This document shows positions 24,401-32,446 of a DNA stretch of 50,025 bases, piece after piece. Position numbers and translations under genes: made by a program. The DNA is taken from NCBI GenBank assembly GCA_002413785.1, contig DHXR01000012.1:1-50025 (forward strand), given 5' to 3'. Below the pieces are notes generated by a model. It ran no database searches and was not told the origin of the DNA. It saw only the letters and a program-made list of their open reading frames with translations. Origin of the DNA: Mucilaginibacter sp. UBA5151 (GTDB taxonomy: Bacteria > Bacteroidota > Bacteroidia > Sphingobacteriales > Sphingobacteriaceae). Positions within the stretch are counted from its first letter, which is position 1. The number at the start of each line of letters is the position of its first letter.

Positions 24401-24530
24401 AACACATAAAGTTTTGAGCGTCCACGCTCACGTTCTGGATCAATCGGTCGCTTACAAATATATCCGCACATAATCGGGAGCGTGGACGCTCCCAACAAAA
24501 GTCGTTCAAGTGTGGACACTTGAAAGGGCG
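24401..24530. repeat. Copy 2 of the 130-bp triple-hairpin repeat
   Basis: It has the same order as copy 1: TGAGCGTCCACGCTCA, then GGGAGCGTGGACGCTCCC (8-bp stem), then TTCAAGTGTGGACACTTGAA (9-bp stem). The first two hairpins are reverse complements of each other over 14 bp, so the unit could also fold as one long stem. Copies 1 and 2 are direct repeats about 772 bp apart. Confidence 0.9.
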
Positions 24531-24573
24531 GGGGATGTGATTTTATAAGCCAAAATCGCTTGCCGGCGCCTGT

Positions 24574-25521
24574 TTACTTTAATATCACCTTCGTTGCCCC
24601 GTAACCAAATTTCTCTTTTCGGGCATCCATAAATGTTTGTATTTTTTGATGTTTACTCAGTATTTTATGGATCTCGTGCCGCAGGGTACCGTTCCCCGCG
24701 CCATGGATAAATATAATTTCGGGTGCCTGGTGTACAATGGCAGCGTCAAGCATTTTTTGGAAATAGGCCAGCTGGATGCTCAATATTTCGGCGCTATTGA
24801 TAAACTGGTAGTCGTTGCGTAGTTTTTCAATATGCAGGTCTATTTCTGTGCCGGGCCTTTCAATGGTGGTTTTTTCTTCGGATGTACTGAAAAAACTTTC
24901 TTTAAGTTTCTGCGCATCAATAATTAGTTCAGGCTCATCTAACCTGATCAGCCATCCCTGCTGATTTAAAACCGGAACCTGTTTTTTGGTCCCTGAAAAA
25001 TCTTTGGCTTTGAATTTTTCCTGATGTATCAATGGTGCAGGCGGCTCTATATCCTGGCTGGTATAAAAAAGTACATTAAATATAAACTTAGGCCATAGCT
25101 GCAGGTCGGCTAATTGCTCCGAATATATTTTGGCGGATGATTTTGGCGCTATTATACCGGCGTATTCCCCTTTAAAACGTAATTGTTTTTCAGTTGTCAA
25201 TGTTGTCAATAACTGGAACGATGTACCGTTGATCAAATGAAAATGCACCACCGAGTTAGCCTTCAGATCGCTGATAACCGCTACATAAACACCTTTGGCT
25301 TGAAATTCGGCGGCAGGAACTATCTTATCTTCAATGGAGTTACTTTTAACAGTCCCGGCAGGTTGATAGCCGTGTACAGTTGTCACCTTACTGGCGAGAA
25401 CCGGGATCTCAAAATCATCTTCGCCGGTAACACCTATCATCTGTTCGTCAATGATGCGGGTAACAAAACCCTCCATTTTCTCGTCAACAAAACGCACAAA
25501 ATCGCCTAATTTATATTTCAT
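24574..25521 (-). CDS. DUF2027 and Smr domain protein
   Basis: 315 residues. The N-terminal part (about 1-75, KYKLGDFVRFVDEKMEGFVTRIID) is the DUF2027 start, with a SH3-like barrel that recurs in Bacteroidetes. The middle (75-215) is the rest of DUF2027. The C-terminal about 225-315 is an Smr domain: EIDLHIEKL, then IFIHGAGNGTLRHEIHKIL, the conserved HGxGxG(T/V)LR signature. Smr domains nick or bind branched DNA and RNA; this type is linked to MutS2-like functions or RNA turnover. It is cytoplasmic. The function of the combination is unknown. It has its own promoter region to the right (25522-25740). Confidence 0.9.
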   Translation of the reverse strand: MKYKLGDFVRFVDEKMEGFVTRIIDEQMIGVTGEDDFEIPVLASKVTTVHGYQPAGTVKSNSIEDKIVPAAEFQAKGVYVAVISDLKANSVVHFHLINGTSFQLLTTLTTEKQLRFKGEYAGIIAPKSSAKIYSEQLADLQLWPKFIFNVLFYTSQDIEPPAPLIHQEKFKAKDFSGTKKQVPVLNQQGWLIRLDEPELIIDAQKLKESFFSTSEEKTTIERPGTEIDLHIEKLRNDYQFINSAEILSIQLAYFQKMLDAAIVHQAPEIIFIHGAGNGTLRHEIHKILSKHQKIQTFMDARKEKFGYGATKVILK

Positions 25522-25534
25522 ATTTATTATATTT

Positions 25535-25726
25535 TGATTTCACCGATTTGATGATGATTTCACCGATTATTTTTTGATTACACTGATTTGGTTGGGATAA
25601 TCAGTAGAATCAAAAAAATCAGACTGCAAATTTACGCAGTTTAAATTACTAATCGGTGCAATCGTACTCTAATCGGTGTAATCCTATCCTAATCGGTGAA
25701 ATCCCAAAGTAATCGGTGAAATCCCC
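25535..25726. repeat. ATCGGTGAAATC inverted word cluster
   Basis: The left part (25538-25600) carries GATTTCACCGATT and GATTACACTGATT words. The right part (25648-25725) carries the inverted AATCGGTGCAATC, AATCGGTGTAATC, AATCGGTGAAATC (twice). Spacing between right-hand words is about 20 bp. No gene is present. Confidence 0.85.
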
Positions 25727-25732
25727 AAAAAT

Positions 25733-25830
25733 AAAAAAACCACCCGCCCGAAGGCAGGTGGCTACAAATTAGTTATTTAATACCCCTATTAAAATAACTG
25801 TTGCAAATTAAAAAATTATTTACCGGACTA
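25733..25830 (-). ncRNA. Candidate small RNA ending in a UUCG terminator
   Basis: On the minus strand, 25761-25740 reads CCACCTGCC-TTCG-GGCGGGTGG, a 9-bp stem (one wobble) capped by a UUCG tetraloop and followed directly by seven T. This is an intrinsic terminator. Just upstream, 25799-25771 folds into a second hairpin with loop GGGG (AGTTATTTTAATA/TATTAAATAACT). No minus-strand reading frame lies to the right that would need this terminator, so a short structured transcript is suggested. The 5' end is a guess; I found no exact TAnnTTTG at the right distance. Confidence 0.35.
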
Positions 25831-25995
25831 CAAATAGTAGCGGACATTTTTTTTGCGTGGTTATTATAATTATGCTTATTTATTAGTTAAATAATTGAAA
25901 AAGAGTTGATTATAATTTAATAATATATCTGATTGCGGGATTGTCATCAGTTTTTAATAAATTGTTTTTAATTTGCCTTTAAATTCAAACCCGAA

Positions 25996-27873
25996 ATGTA
26001 TAAATCAATTATTCTGTCCGCATTTTGCTGCATGGTGATGTTGCAGGCGCAGGCCCAAAATCTTTATATGCCGCGCGATATACAGAGCGCCTATAAAAAG
26101 GGTACCCGCTCGCCGGATGGCAAACCGGGTAAAAACTATTGGGAAAATCATGGCCGTTACACCATTTCAATTACGGCCCTGCCACCAGACCGCACTGTAA
26201 AGGGAGTTGAACAGATTACCTACTTTAATAACAGCCCCGATACTTTAAAGAGGCTGAATATGAAGCTGATATTAAACATTCACCGGCCGGGTGCTGCAAG
26301 GTTTAGCCCAGCCGAAAGTGATTACCTGACCCCTGGCGTACAAATAGATGCATTCCTCGTTAACGGGGAAAAGAAAAACTGGGATAATGATGCTGCAAAC
26401 GCAACCAACCAAATGGTAGGTTTAGCAAAACCATTGTTCCCGCACGATTCTGTTAAACTTGATATCACCTGGCATTTCCAGGTATCTAAACAAAGCGGGC
26501 GGGAGGGTATGATTGATTCTACTACTTATTACTTAGCGTATTTTTATCCAAGGGTGTCTGTTTATGATGACTATAATGGATGGGATCTATTGCCCTTCCT
26601 TGATGCACAGGAGTTTTACAACGACTTTAATAATTATACATTAAATGTAACGGTGCCGAAAAACTATATGGTATGGGCTACCGGTACGTTACAAAATGCC
26701 AGCCAGGTTTTACAGCCCGAATATGCCCAAAGGCTGCAAAAGTCATTCACCAGCGACTCAACCATCCATATCGCAACGGCACAGGATAGGGCAGCGAAAA
26801 ATATTACCGCTCAAAATGATGTGAATACCTGGATATGGAAGGCCGACAACATAAGCGATATGGCTGTAGGGTTGAGTAATCACTACGACTGGGACGCGGC
26901 AAGCGCCATTGTTGACGATGCTAACGCCCGGCGTGCCAGTATGCAGTCGGCATTTGCGGATAGTTCAAAAGATTTTCACCATGCGGTGCAGGCCGGGCGC
27001 AACTCATTAAGCTGGTTGTCGCATAACTGGCCGGGCGTTCCTTACCCTTTCCCTAAAATGACCTCATTCCAGGGCTTTGCCGATATGGAATACCCGATGA
27101 TGGTGAACGACAGCCATTTTGATGATATCCGTTTTGCCCAATTTGTACAGGACCATGAAATAGCGCATACCTTTTTTCCATTTTACATGGGTATCAACGA
27201 AAGCCGCTATGCATTTATGGACGAGGGATGGGCCACAACCTTTGAACGCCTGATCGGCGCATCGGAAGTCGGGCAGGAAAAAGCGGATGAATTATACAAA
27301 CATTTTCGCATAGACCGGTGGATCCATGATGCCTCTACCGTCGAAGACCTGCCCATTATTACCCCCTCCAGCGAATTAAGGGGCGGCTATGGAAATAACT
27401 CCTACGGTAAACCATCATTAAGTTATTTTGCGCTGAAAGATATGCTGGGCGATGACCTGTTTAAGAAAGCATTGCATACTTATATGGACAACTGGAACGG
27501 CAAACACCCTATTCCATGGGATTATTTTAATTCAATGAGTACCGGATCGGGGCAAAACCTTAACTGGTTTTTTAATAATTGGTTCTTTACCAATTATTAT
27601 ATTGACCTCGATCTGCAAAACGTTAAAAAGGAAAAAGCAGGCTATACGTTGTCAATTCATAATATTGGCGGTTTCGCTGTGCCGTTTGATGTAAAAGTTA
27701 CTTATGCTGACGGGACAACTGAAAGTTTCCATCAAACCCCGGTTGTCTGGGCGAATGATCAGCGGCAAATTTCAGTTCATATCAGGACAAATAAAGCGAT
27801 CAAAACCGCAGTGCTTGACGGCGGGATTTTTATGGACGCTGATGAAAGCAATAATAAGCGGACAGCCAAATAA
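25996..27873 (+). CDS. Exported M1-family zinc metallopeptidase
   Basis: 625 residues with a signal peptide (1-21, ending AQAQ). It has the gluzincin zinc site of M1 aminopeptidases: H387-E388-I-A-H391 with third ligand E410 in MDEGWATTFE. The N-terminal beta-saddle covers about 40-230 and the catalytic alpha domain about 300-500; the C-terminal end is a beta-sandwich. The exopeptidase motif GxMEN seems replaced by the GFADMEYPMM region (354-363), in which the ME pair (358-359) can serve the same role. It would release N-terminal residues from peptides in the periplasm or outside. It is a complete, single-gene unit ended by a strong terminator. Confidence 0.93.
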   Translation: MYKSIILSAFCCMVMLQAQAQNLYMPRDIQSAYKKGTRSPDGKPGKNYWENHGRYTISITALPPDRTVKGVEQITYFNNSPDTLKRLNMKLILNIHRPGAARFSPAESDYLTPGVQIDAFLVNGEKKNWDNDAANATNQMVGLAKPLFPHDSVKLDITWHFQVSKQSGREGMIDSTTYYLAYFYPRVSVYDDYNGWDLLPFLDAQEFYNDFNNYTLNVTVPKNYMVWATGTLQNASQVLQPEYAQRLQKSFTSDSTIHIATAQDRAAKNITAQNDVNTWIWKADNISDMAVGLSNHYDWDAASAIVDDANARRASMQSAFADSSKDFHHAVQAGRNSLSWLSHNWPGVPYPFPKMTSFQGFADMEYPMMVNDSHFDDIRFAQFVQDHEIAHTFFPFYMGINESRYAFMDEGWATTFERLIGASEVGQEKADELYKHFRIDRWIHDASTVEDLPIITPSSELRGGYGNNSYGKPSLSYFALKDMLGDDLFKKALHTYMDNWNGKHPIPWDYFNSMSTGSGQNLNWFFNNWFFTNYYIDLDLQNVKKEKAGYTLSIHNIGGFAVPFDVKVTYADGTTESFHQTPVVWANDQRQISVHIRTNKAIKTAVLDGGIFMDADESNNKRTAK

Positions 27874-27905
27874 ACGCGGTGCATTGCATCTCTGCAATTT
27901 TTCAT

Positions 27906-27946
27906 AAAACAGCGAAACCCGGCCAATAGCCGGGTTTCGCTGTTTT
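27906..27946. terminator. Strong bidirectional terminator
   Basis: An 18-bp perfect stem (AAAACAGCGAAACCCGGC and its inverse) closes a 5-nt loop, with A-rich and T-rich ends on both strands. It lies between the convergent M1 peptidase and YtxH genes and should stop transcription from both. Confidence 0.85.
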
Positions 27947-27960
27947 AAAGACATTTTGTT

Positions 27961-28347
27961 TTATGATTTTTGGATCGAATTGTTCCAATCATTAGCGGTG
28001 CCTTTGACATTTGTTTTCCCATCACTCAAAACATCCAGGGCTTCGTCTTTTATATTTTTAATTTTTGTCCTGGCAGTATTTATGGCATCCTCTTTATATT
28101 CGGAAACATCATTAACAGCCCCCCTGAATTTTGATTTTGCCTTGTCGAAAGCATTTGTGCCACGGTCTTTCAGATCCAGGGTTGCTGAAATAGCCCTTTT
28201 TTTAGCTGCATCAACCAAATCTTCTATAAAATCAGCTATGCCGTCCCTCACTTTTCCGCCTTTTTCGGGTGCGAACAATAAACCCAATGCCGCACCTGCC
28301 GCAGCGCCTATTAACAGCGCTGCTATAACCCTTGACTTATCTTTCAT
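27961..28347 (-). CDS. YtxH domain protein
   Basis: 128 residues. The N-terminus is a glycine/alanine-rich hydrophobic segment (AALLIGAAAGAALGLLFAPEKGGKVRD), the YtxH hallmark with a small-residue membrane-associated helix followed by APxxG. The remainder (about 35-128) is amphipathic helix rich in Lys, Asp and Glu, like the stress-related 'YtxH/gas-vesicle-like' proteins. Function is unknown; members are often linked to general stress or membrane-bound coiled coils. It is transcribed alone and convergent with the peptidase gene. Confidence 0.88.
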   Translation of the reverse strand: MKDKSRVIAALLIGAAAGAALGLLFAPEKGGKVRDGIADFIEDLVDAAKKRAISATLDLKDRGTNAFDKAKSKFRGAVNDVSEYKEDAINTARTKIKNIKDEALDVLSDGKTNVKGTANDWNNSIQKS

Positions 28348-28404
28348 GTTTTTTTATTTTTAGTGGATACTATAGAAGTACAATAACAATGCCAAGCAGT
28401 ATCC

Positions 28405-28498
28405 GCCTCACCTAAATCCTCTCCAAAGGAGAGGACTTTAGCTGCGCTCTTTGTTAGCTCTTTTTTTAACCCTCTCCTTTGGAGAGGGCAGGTTGAGG
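28405..28498. repeat. Second copy of the CCTCACC...GGTGAGG repeat, opposite orientation
   Basis: Read in reverse it follows the same plan as 20398-20505 but without the nested palindrome, and its hairpins are complete (CCCTCTCCAAAGGAGAGGG). Small differences lie in the central GAGC region. A third short relative is at 42248-42282. Confidence 0.9.
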
Positions 28499-28500
28499 CA

Positions 28501-28534
28501 AAAAAAAAGGCATCCACTTTTCAGTGAATGCCTT
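28501..28534 (-). terminator. Terminator of the cold-shock gene
   Basis: On the minus strand a 12-bp stem (AAGGCATTCACT / AGTGGATGCCTT, one wobble) with a 4-nt loop is followed by at least eight T. It lies 26 bp after the cold-shock gene stop. Confidence 0.85.
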
Positions 28535-28559
28535 GTACGTTTAATGATTTATATTATAA

Positions 28560-28754
28560 TTAAATAACCTTTACATTTACCGCATTTAAGCCTTTTCTGC
28601 CGTTCTCTACTTCAAACTCCACTTTATCATTTTCACGGATCTCGTCGATTAAGCCTGTTGAATGAACAAATACATCCTGGCCACCATTGCTTGGTGTAAT
28701 AAAGCCAAAACCCTTTGTTTCATTGAAAAATTTTACTGTTCCTTCTTTTTGCAT
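28560..28754 (-). CDS. Cold-shock domain protein
   Basis: 64 residues, a single cold-shock domain. The RNP1-like motif KGFGFI (14-19) and RNP2-like VFVHS (28-32) are both present, with KWFN-like start GTVKFFNE. It binds single-stranded RNA and acts as an RNA chaperone in the cytoplasm. The upstream leader is short by eye, and a strong terminator follows. Bacteria usually carry several such paralogues, so I give no specific gene name. Confidence 0.96.
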   Translation of the reverse strand: MQKEGTVKFFNETKGFGFITPSNGGQDVFVHSTGLIDEIRENDKVEFEVENGRKGLNAVNVKVI

Positions 28755-28840
28755 TATTTTATTTTATTAAGGCCGCTAAGGTACAGATAATAATCTATAT
28801 AAAGCACAATTCAAATAATTTGTCATTAATTTTTTTAAAG

Positions 28841-28848
28841 TACTTTTG
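28841..28848 (+). promoter_or_regulatory. -7 promoter element of the HAD gene
   Basis: TACTTTTG fits TAnnTTTG and ends 21 nt before ATG 28870. Confidence 0.55.
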
Positions 28849-28869
28849 CCGAAAATTGAATTTATATAA

Positions 28870-29529
28870 ATGAAGGCTTTTATTTTCGACCTTAACGGCA
28901 CCATGATCAACGATATGCCCTATCATACCAAAGCATGGCACAACCTTTCAAATAATGAGTTGGGCGGTAATTTTACCTGGGACGAGGTTAAACAGCAGAT
29001 GTATGGCAAAAACCCCGAAGTATTGGTGAGGATGTTTGGTCCCGACCGTTTTACTGTTGATGAAATGAACCGGCTGTCGTATGAAAAGGAAAAAAAATAC
29101 CAGAAAGAATTCTTTCCCCATCTTGAATTTATGCCGGGCTTACATGATTTTTTAGAGCAGGCTTATCAAAAAGGCATCCCAATGGCCATTGGTTCGGCGG
29201 CGATACCTTTCAATATTGATTTTGTGCTTGATAACTTAAATATAAGACATTATTTTAAGGCGATTGTAAGCGCTGATGATGTGGTATTAAGCAAACCGCA
29301 TCCCGAAACGTTTTTAAAAGCCGCGCAGCTTTTGAATGTTGCCCCGGCAGATTGCCTGGTTTTTGAAGATGTTCCCAAAGGCGCCGAAGCCGCAGCCAAT
29401 GCAGGCATGAAAGCTGTAATTATTACCACCACCCACCAACCGGAAGAGTTTAATCAGCTGCAAAATGTACTATGTTTTGCTGAAGATTTCAGGGATGAGC
29501 AGGTAATCCGGTTAATTGGGGGCAATTAA
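28870..29529 (+). CDS. HAD-family phosphatase with DxN in motif I
   Basis: 219 residues of the beta-phosphoglucomutase/phosphatase-like HAD subfamily. Motif I is FDLNGT: nucleophile D7 is present, but the second Asp of DxDGT is Asn9. Motif II is the Ser in IGSAAIP (about 117), motif III the K in LSKPHPE (142) and motif IV the acidic pair in VFEDVPKG (about 162). The cap domain is helical (16-80). Because the D+2 residue is general acid/base in phosphatases, Asn there may lower activity or mark a specialised subgroup. The substrate is unknown, possibly a sugar phosphate. It converges with the kinase gene by 18 bp. Confidence 0.9.
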   Translation: MKAFIFDLNGTMINDMPYHTKAWHNLSNNELGGNFTWDEVKQQMYGKNPEVLVRMFGPDRFTVDEMNRLSYEKEKKYQKEFFPHLEFMPGLHDFLEQAYQKGIPMAIGSAAIPFNIDFVLDNLNIRHYFKAIVSADDVVLSKPHPETFLKAAQLLNVAPADCLVFEDVPKGAEAAANAGMKAVIITTTHQPEEFNQLQNVLCFAEDFRDEQVIRLIGGN

Positions 29530-29547
29530 ATCAATCCGGTCAGCACT

Positions 29548-30654
29548 TTATTTAATTTCATGCTGCCAGGCTTTTAAAATAATTCCATTCAATGTTTCCT
29601 TTGCCTCTTCCAGCTTCTTTACCAGTTGAAGCTGCGCCTTTGCACGTTGCAAATTATGCCACGGCGAATTGATCTTGTAATAAATATCGCCATTGAGGTA
29701 ATCCGTTAAAAACCTGATCCCCTGGATATAGGGTAAAAGCAGGGCGCCCTCTATTAATGAGTTTACTTCGGCTTCGGTTAAAAAAGCGGCTGTTTGCTTT
29801 AAATATCCTTTTGTATAAGCTGTAAAAAGGGGGATGTTGAGTTTAATTAAATCCAGCTCCGGTTCATCCTCAGGTGCATTATTGATAATTGTGCGGATGG
29901 CGTCGCCAAAATCATAAGCAACATAGCCGGGCATTACAGTATCCAGGTCTATAACACATTGCGCATGGTCGTGTTCATCTAATAAAACATTATTAAATTT
30001 AGTGTCGTAGTGGAGAATTCTTTCGGGCAAGATCCCGGCACGGCCTAACTCCAAAACCCGGTGCATAGCTGTTCTGCGTTGATTTACGAACGCAATTTCG
30101 GTGGCTACTTTGCTTAAACGATGGGCCGGATCGGCAGCAATCGCCTTATCAAGGTTAGCCAATCGGAATTCAACATTCTGGAAATTGGGTATGGTATCAA
30201 CAATAAGTTGCCTGTCTATATCTGCCAGCAAAGCCTGGAAGCGTCCAAATGCTTTACCGCCCTCAAAAGCCTGCTTTTCCGTCAGCACCTGGTCGTAGCT
30301 TTTGGTGTGATCTAAAAACAGGAAAACGCGCCAGTAATTGCCTGCTGCATCTGTAGTAAAATAACCGTTATCGTTATTTTCAATTAATGTCAATACCTGT
30401 TTTTCGGGGTCGGAACCGGGGATAGATTTTAATTTTTCTTTTAAATGCCGGGTAACATTTACCAGGTTGTTCATCAGGCCGGGCACATCCTTAAATACAA
30501 AATGGTTGATTTTTTGAAGCAGGTAACTATTACCGGTGCTGGTAATAACCCGGTAAGTATCGTTTATATGCCCCGAACCAAATGGCTTGGCAGATACGAT
30601 ATTACCGTGTACCTTAAACCTGGAAACAATATCCGCTATAGCTAAATCAGTCAA
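29548..30654 (-). CDS. NahK-like phosphotransferase (APH fold)
   Basis: 368 residues. The aminoglycoside-phosphotransferase-like fold begins with FGSGHINDTYRV (25-36, glycine-rich loop). The catalytic loop HYDTKFNNVLLD (Asp about 217, Asn about 222) and the metal-binding VIDLDT (Asp about 234) are intact. Similar proteins in Bacteroidetes are annotated as N-acetylhexosamine 1-kinases, which phosphorylate GlcNAc or GalNAc at C1. The start seems to be TTG 30654, as no ATG precedes the conserved N-terminus. Antibiotic resistance is unlikely; a sugar kinase role fits the GH20 and glycosylasparaginase genes elsewhere in the window. Confidence 0.85.
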   Translation of the reverse strand: MTDLAIADIVSRFKVHGNIVSAKPFGSGHINDTYRVITSTGNSYLLQKINHFVFKDVPGLMNNLVNVTRHLKEKLKSIPGSDPEKQVLTLIENNDNGYFTTDAAGNYWRVFLFLDHTKSYDQVLTEKQAFEGGKAFGRFQALLADIDRQLIVDTIPNFQNVEFRLANLDKAIAADPAHRLSKVATEIAFVNQRRTAMHRVLELGRAGILPERILHYDTKFNNVLLDEHDHAQCVIDLDTVMPGYVAYDFGDAIRTIINNAPEDEPELDLIKLNIPLFTAYTKGYLKQTAAFLTEAEVNSLIEGALLLPYIQGIRFLTDYLNGDIYYKINSPWHNLQRAKAQLQLVKKLEEAKETLNGIILKAWQHEIK

Positions 30655-31050
30655 TGTATTTTTTTTTATTAATGGGGGTAAATATCGTATTTTAAAACAA
30701 TTGGCGTTATAAACATACAGGTGAATTTATTGATGATATTTTAAACCCCCCTTAATTTTAGAGGAAGTATTTTAGTTGGTAAGCATGCAGGTGAATTTGT
30801 CGGTGTGCCTGTTCGTTTTGTCACCTTTAACCGGGGAATCAGGATCAATGCGGAAATTGAGGAAATTAAGGAAATAACGATAAGCCTATGTCGTTCACCG
30901 ACTTGCAAGCTATGAAGTAGATGTGCGGATTTTAAATGTGCAGATGTGCGAATGTGCAAATTTCAGATGTAGCGCATATAACGCTTAATTAATTGTTTAA
31001 TTAAATCATCTTCACATCCATAAACATCTGCACATCCGCACATCCGCAAT
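30655..31050. repeat. Spacer with the GTGCGAATGTGC inverted word cluster
   Basis: The left arm, 30920-30957, holds GATGTGCGGATT/GTGCAGATGTGCG words. The right arm, 31007-31047, is their inverse (CATCTGCACATCCGCACATCC). Between them, near 30984-31003, is an AT hairpin (TTAATTAATTGTTTAATTAA). An open frame before the cluster (30741-30960) looks like leftover sequence; I see no family. Confidence 0.8.
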
Positions 31051-31920
31051 TTACTTATTCAAATTATCCACCCTGTCGTAAAACTCATTTTGTAAAGTCA
31101 GGGTTTTTGTATCTGCTTTCACTTCTTTCAATGCCTTAACAAACGAAGCTATTTCGTGGTCGGTTATAAATTTGCCAAACCCGGTTGTTGCTTTCGCGCC
31201 CTCGCCGGCGTAATGGTTTGGGTAGGCAGCATACCACCATATTGGGGTATACAAATCAGATAAGGGCAGGCGGGCCTGGTTAGCGCCGCTTTGGTCCGTA
31301 GCCCTGTCCATGCGCATAAGGTCGGGCCGGTAATAAAGCAGGGTAGCAGTTTCTGATTCGCCGGCATGCTCGTCAGTTGCCAGGGCAGATTTATGCCTTT
31401 TCACATACTCTTTTGCATAAACCGTATCCCTTTCAGGCTCGTAAAGGTAAACTGCATAATTGTGCCGTTTGTTTAATAACGATTGCATAAAGAAATGCAG
31501 AAACTCCGGGTTGCCGCCGTGGCCGTTAAGGATAATAATTTTATCAAAACCATTGCGGGCAATTTCGTCGCAGGTAGCTTCCAGCAGGTCCCATATCACC
31601 TTGCTTGGCAGGGCAAAAGTGCCGGGTTGGTGACGGGCCTCATTGATCTGGCCATAAAAGTAATCAGGGAAAACAACGGCATATTCTTCTTTTACAGCAT
31701 GGGCCGCCCATTCCCGTACATGGATCAGATCGGTACCGATAGGCGAATGCGGACCATGTTTTTCAAGAATGCCTATAGGGAGAATACATGTTTTGTGCGA
31801 TTTTTCCACAGCTTTAGGGAAATCGCCGGCAACAAGCTCATCCCAACGGGCCGGGACTTCCTGTGCAAATGTATAGCTCGTAAAAAGAATAGTAAAAAGC
31901 AATAAAATACAGGTTTTCAT
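31051..31920 (-). CDS. Creatininase-family amidohydrolase, exported
   Basis: 289 residues with a signal peptide (1-19, ending TFAQ). The binuclear metal motifs of the creatininase fold are intact: EKHGPHSPIGTDLIH (about 53-67), the central NGHGGN (about 138-143) and DEHAGESET (about 185-193, containing the metal-binding Glu). Members open cyclic amides such as creatinine or hydrolyse formamide links in flavin/mycofactocin-type compounds. An exported form is common in Bacteroidetes and its substrate is not known. It stands alone in a repeat-rich region. Confidence 0.9.
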   Translation of the reverse strand: MKTCILLLFTILFTSYTFAQEVPARWDELVAGDFPKAVEKSHKTCILPIGILEKHGPHSPIGTDLIHVREWAAHAVKEEYAVVFPDYFYGQINEARHQPGTFALPSKVIWDLLEATCDEIARNGFDKIIILNGHGGNPEFLHFFMQSLLNKRHNYAVYLYEPERDTVYAKEYVKRHKSALATDEHAGESETATLLYYRPDLMRMDRATDQSGANQARLPLSDLYTPIWWYAAYPNHYAGEGAKATTGFGKFITDHEIASFVKALKEVKADTKTLTLQNEFYDRVDNLNK

Positions 31921-31981
31921 ATCAATATAATTTGGGTTTTAAAAATTTAGTTTCGTTGGATGAATTTACAATGTTTTTTGT

Positions 31982-32127
31982 CTGAATCAGAATTCTTCAT
32001 CAATTATTATTTTTTCAACGGTGTTCAGGAGGGCTATGCCGTTTACAGAATTTAAGAATTAGCCTCAAATTGCATTTAACCATAAATGATTCTGTTAATT
32101 CAAAAATTCTGTAAATTCTGATTCCGG
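31982..32127. repeat. CAGAATTTACAGAATT inverted word cluster
   Basis: Left words (CTGAATCAGAATTC; 31982-31996), a central TTTACAGAATTTAAGAATT (32042-32060) and right words (GATTCTGTTAATTC, AAAATTCTGTAAATTCTGATTCC; 32088-32125) can pair in several ways. No gene is present. Confidence 0.75.
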
Positions 32128-32135
32128 CAGGCAAT

Positions 32136-32321
32136 TTACTTCTCCAAAACAAAAGTAATATTTGTCCATGCAGCCGCAGCTGTAGGGCTATGGATAATCT
32201 CCTTTATTACCCAGCCATCATCAAGGTATTTGTTCACATAACTTATTTCGTAAGCTGAATGCCGGTTGGTAACGGATTGTTCATAAACATTAATATTTAC
32301 CGTTATTACTTTTTGTGCCAT
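32136..32321 (-). CDS. Small hypothetical protein
   Basis: 61 residues from ATG 32321. It alternates beta strands (VITVNINVYEQSV, ITFVLEK) with a helix (YVNKYLDDGWVIKEIIHS). The spacing of 'N.YL..GW.I....' recalls DUF4177-type small proteins, where a helix and strand pack into a ferredoxin-like unit. I give this only as resemblance. No signal peptide is present. Composition is gene-like and no overlapping better frame exists. Confidence 0.6.
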   Translation of the reverse strand: MAQKVITVNINVYEQSVTNRHSAYEISYVNKYLDDGWVIKEIIHSPTAAAAWTNITFVLEK

Positions 32322-32446
32322 GGTGTTTATAATTATGTGTCAAAGGTATATATTTATAAGAGTTTTTACCAGCTGGCGGGTTGTTGGCATTAATGTTTAT
32401 TTTTATTTAGTAGATTACGCTTAATTTATTCAATTAAACCATTGCG

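Noticed and set aside
29548..30654. Aminoglycoside resistance gene
   Set aside because: The fold is shared, but length, N-terminus and chromosomal context fit the NahK-like sugar kinases better.
30741..30960. Frame resembling a short protein with a GVPVRFVTF stretch on the plus strand and an antisense frame
   Set aside because: A weak likeness to QueE-type N-terminal sequence was considered, but no cysteine motif or start codon supports it and the frame runs into word repeats.
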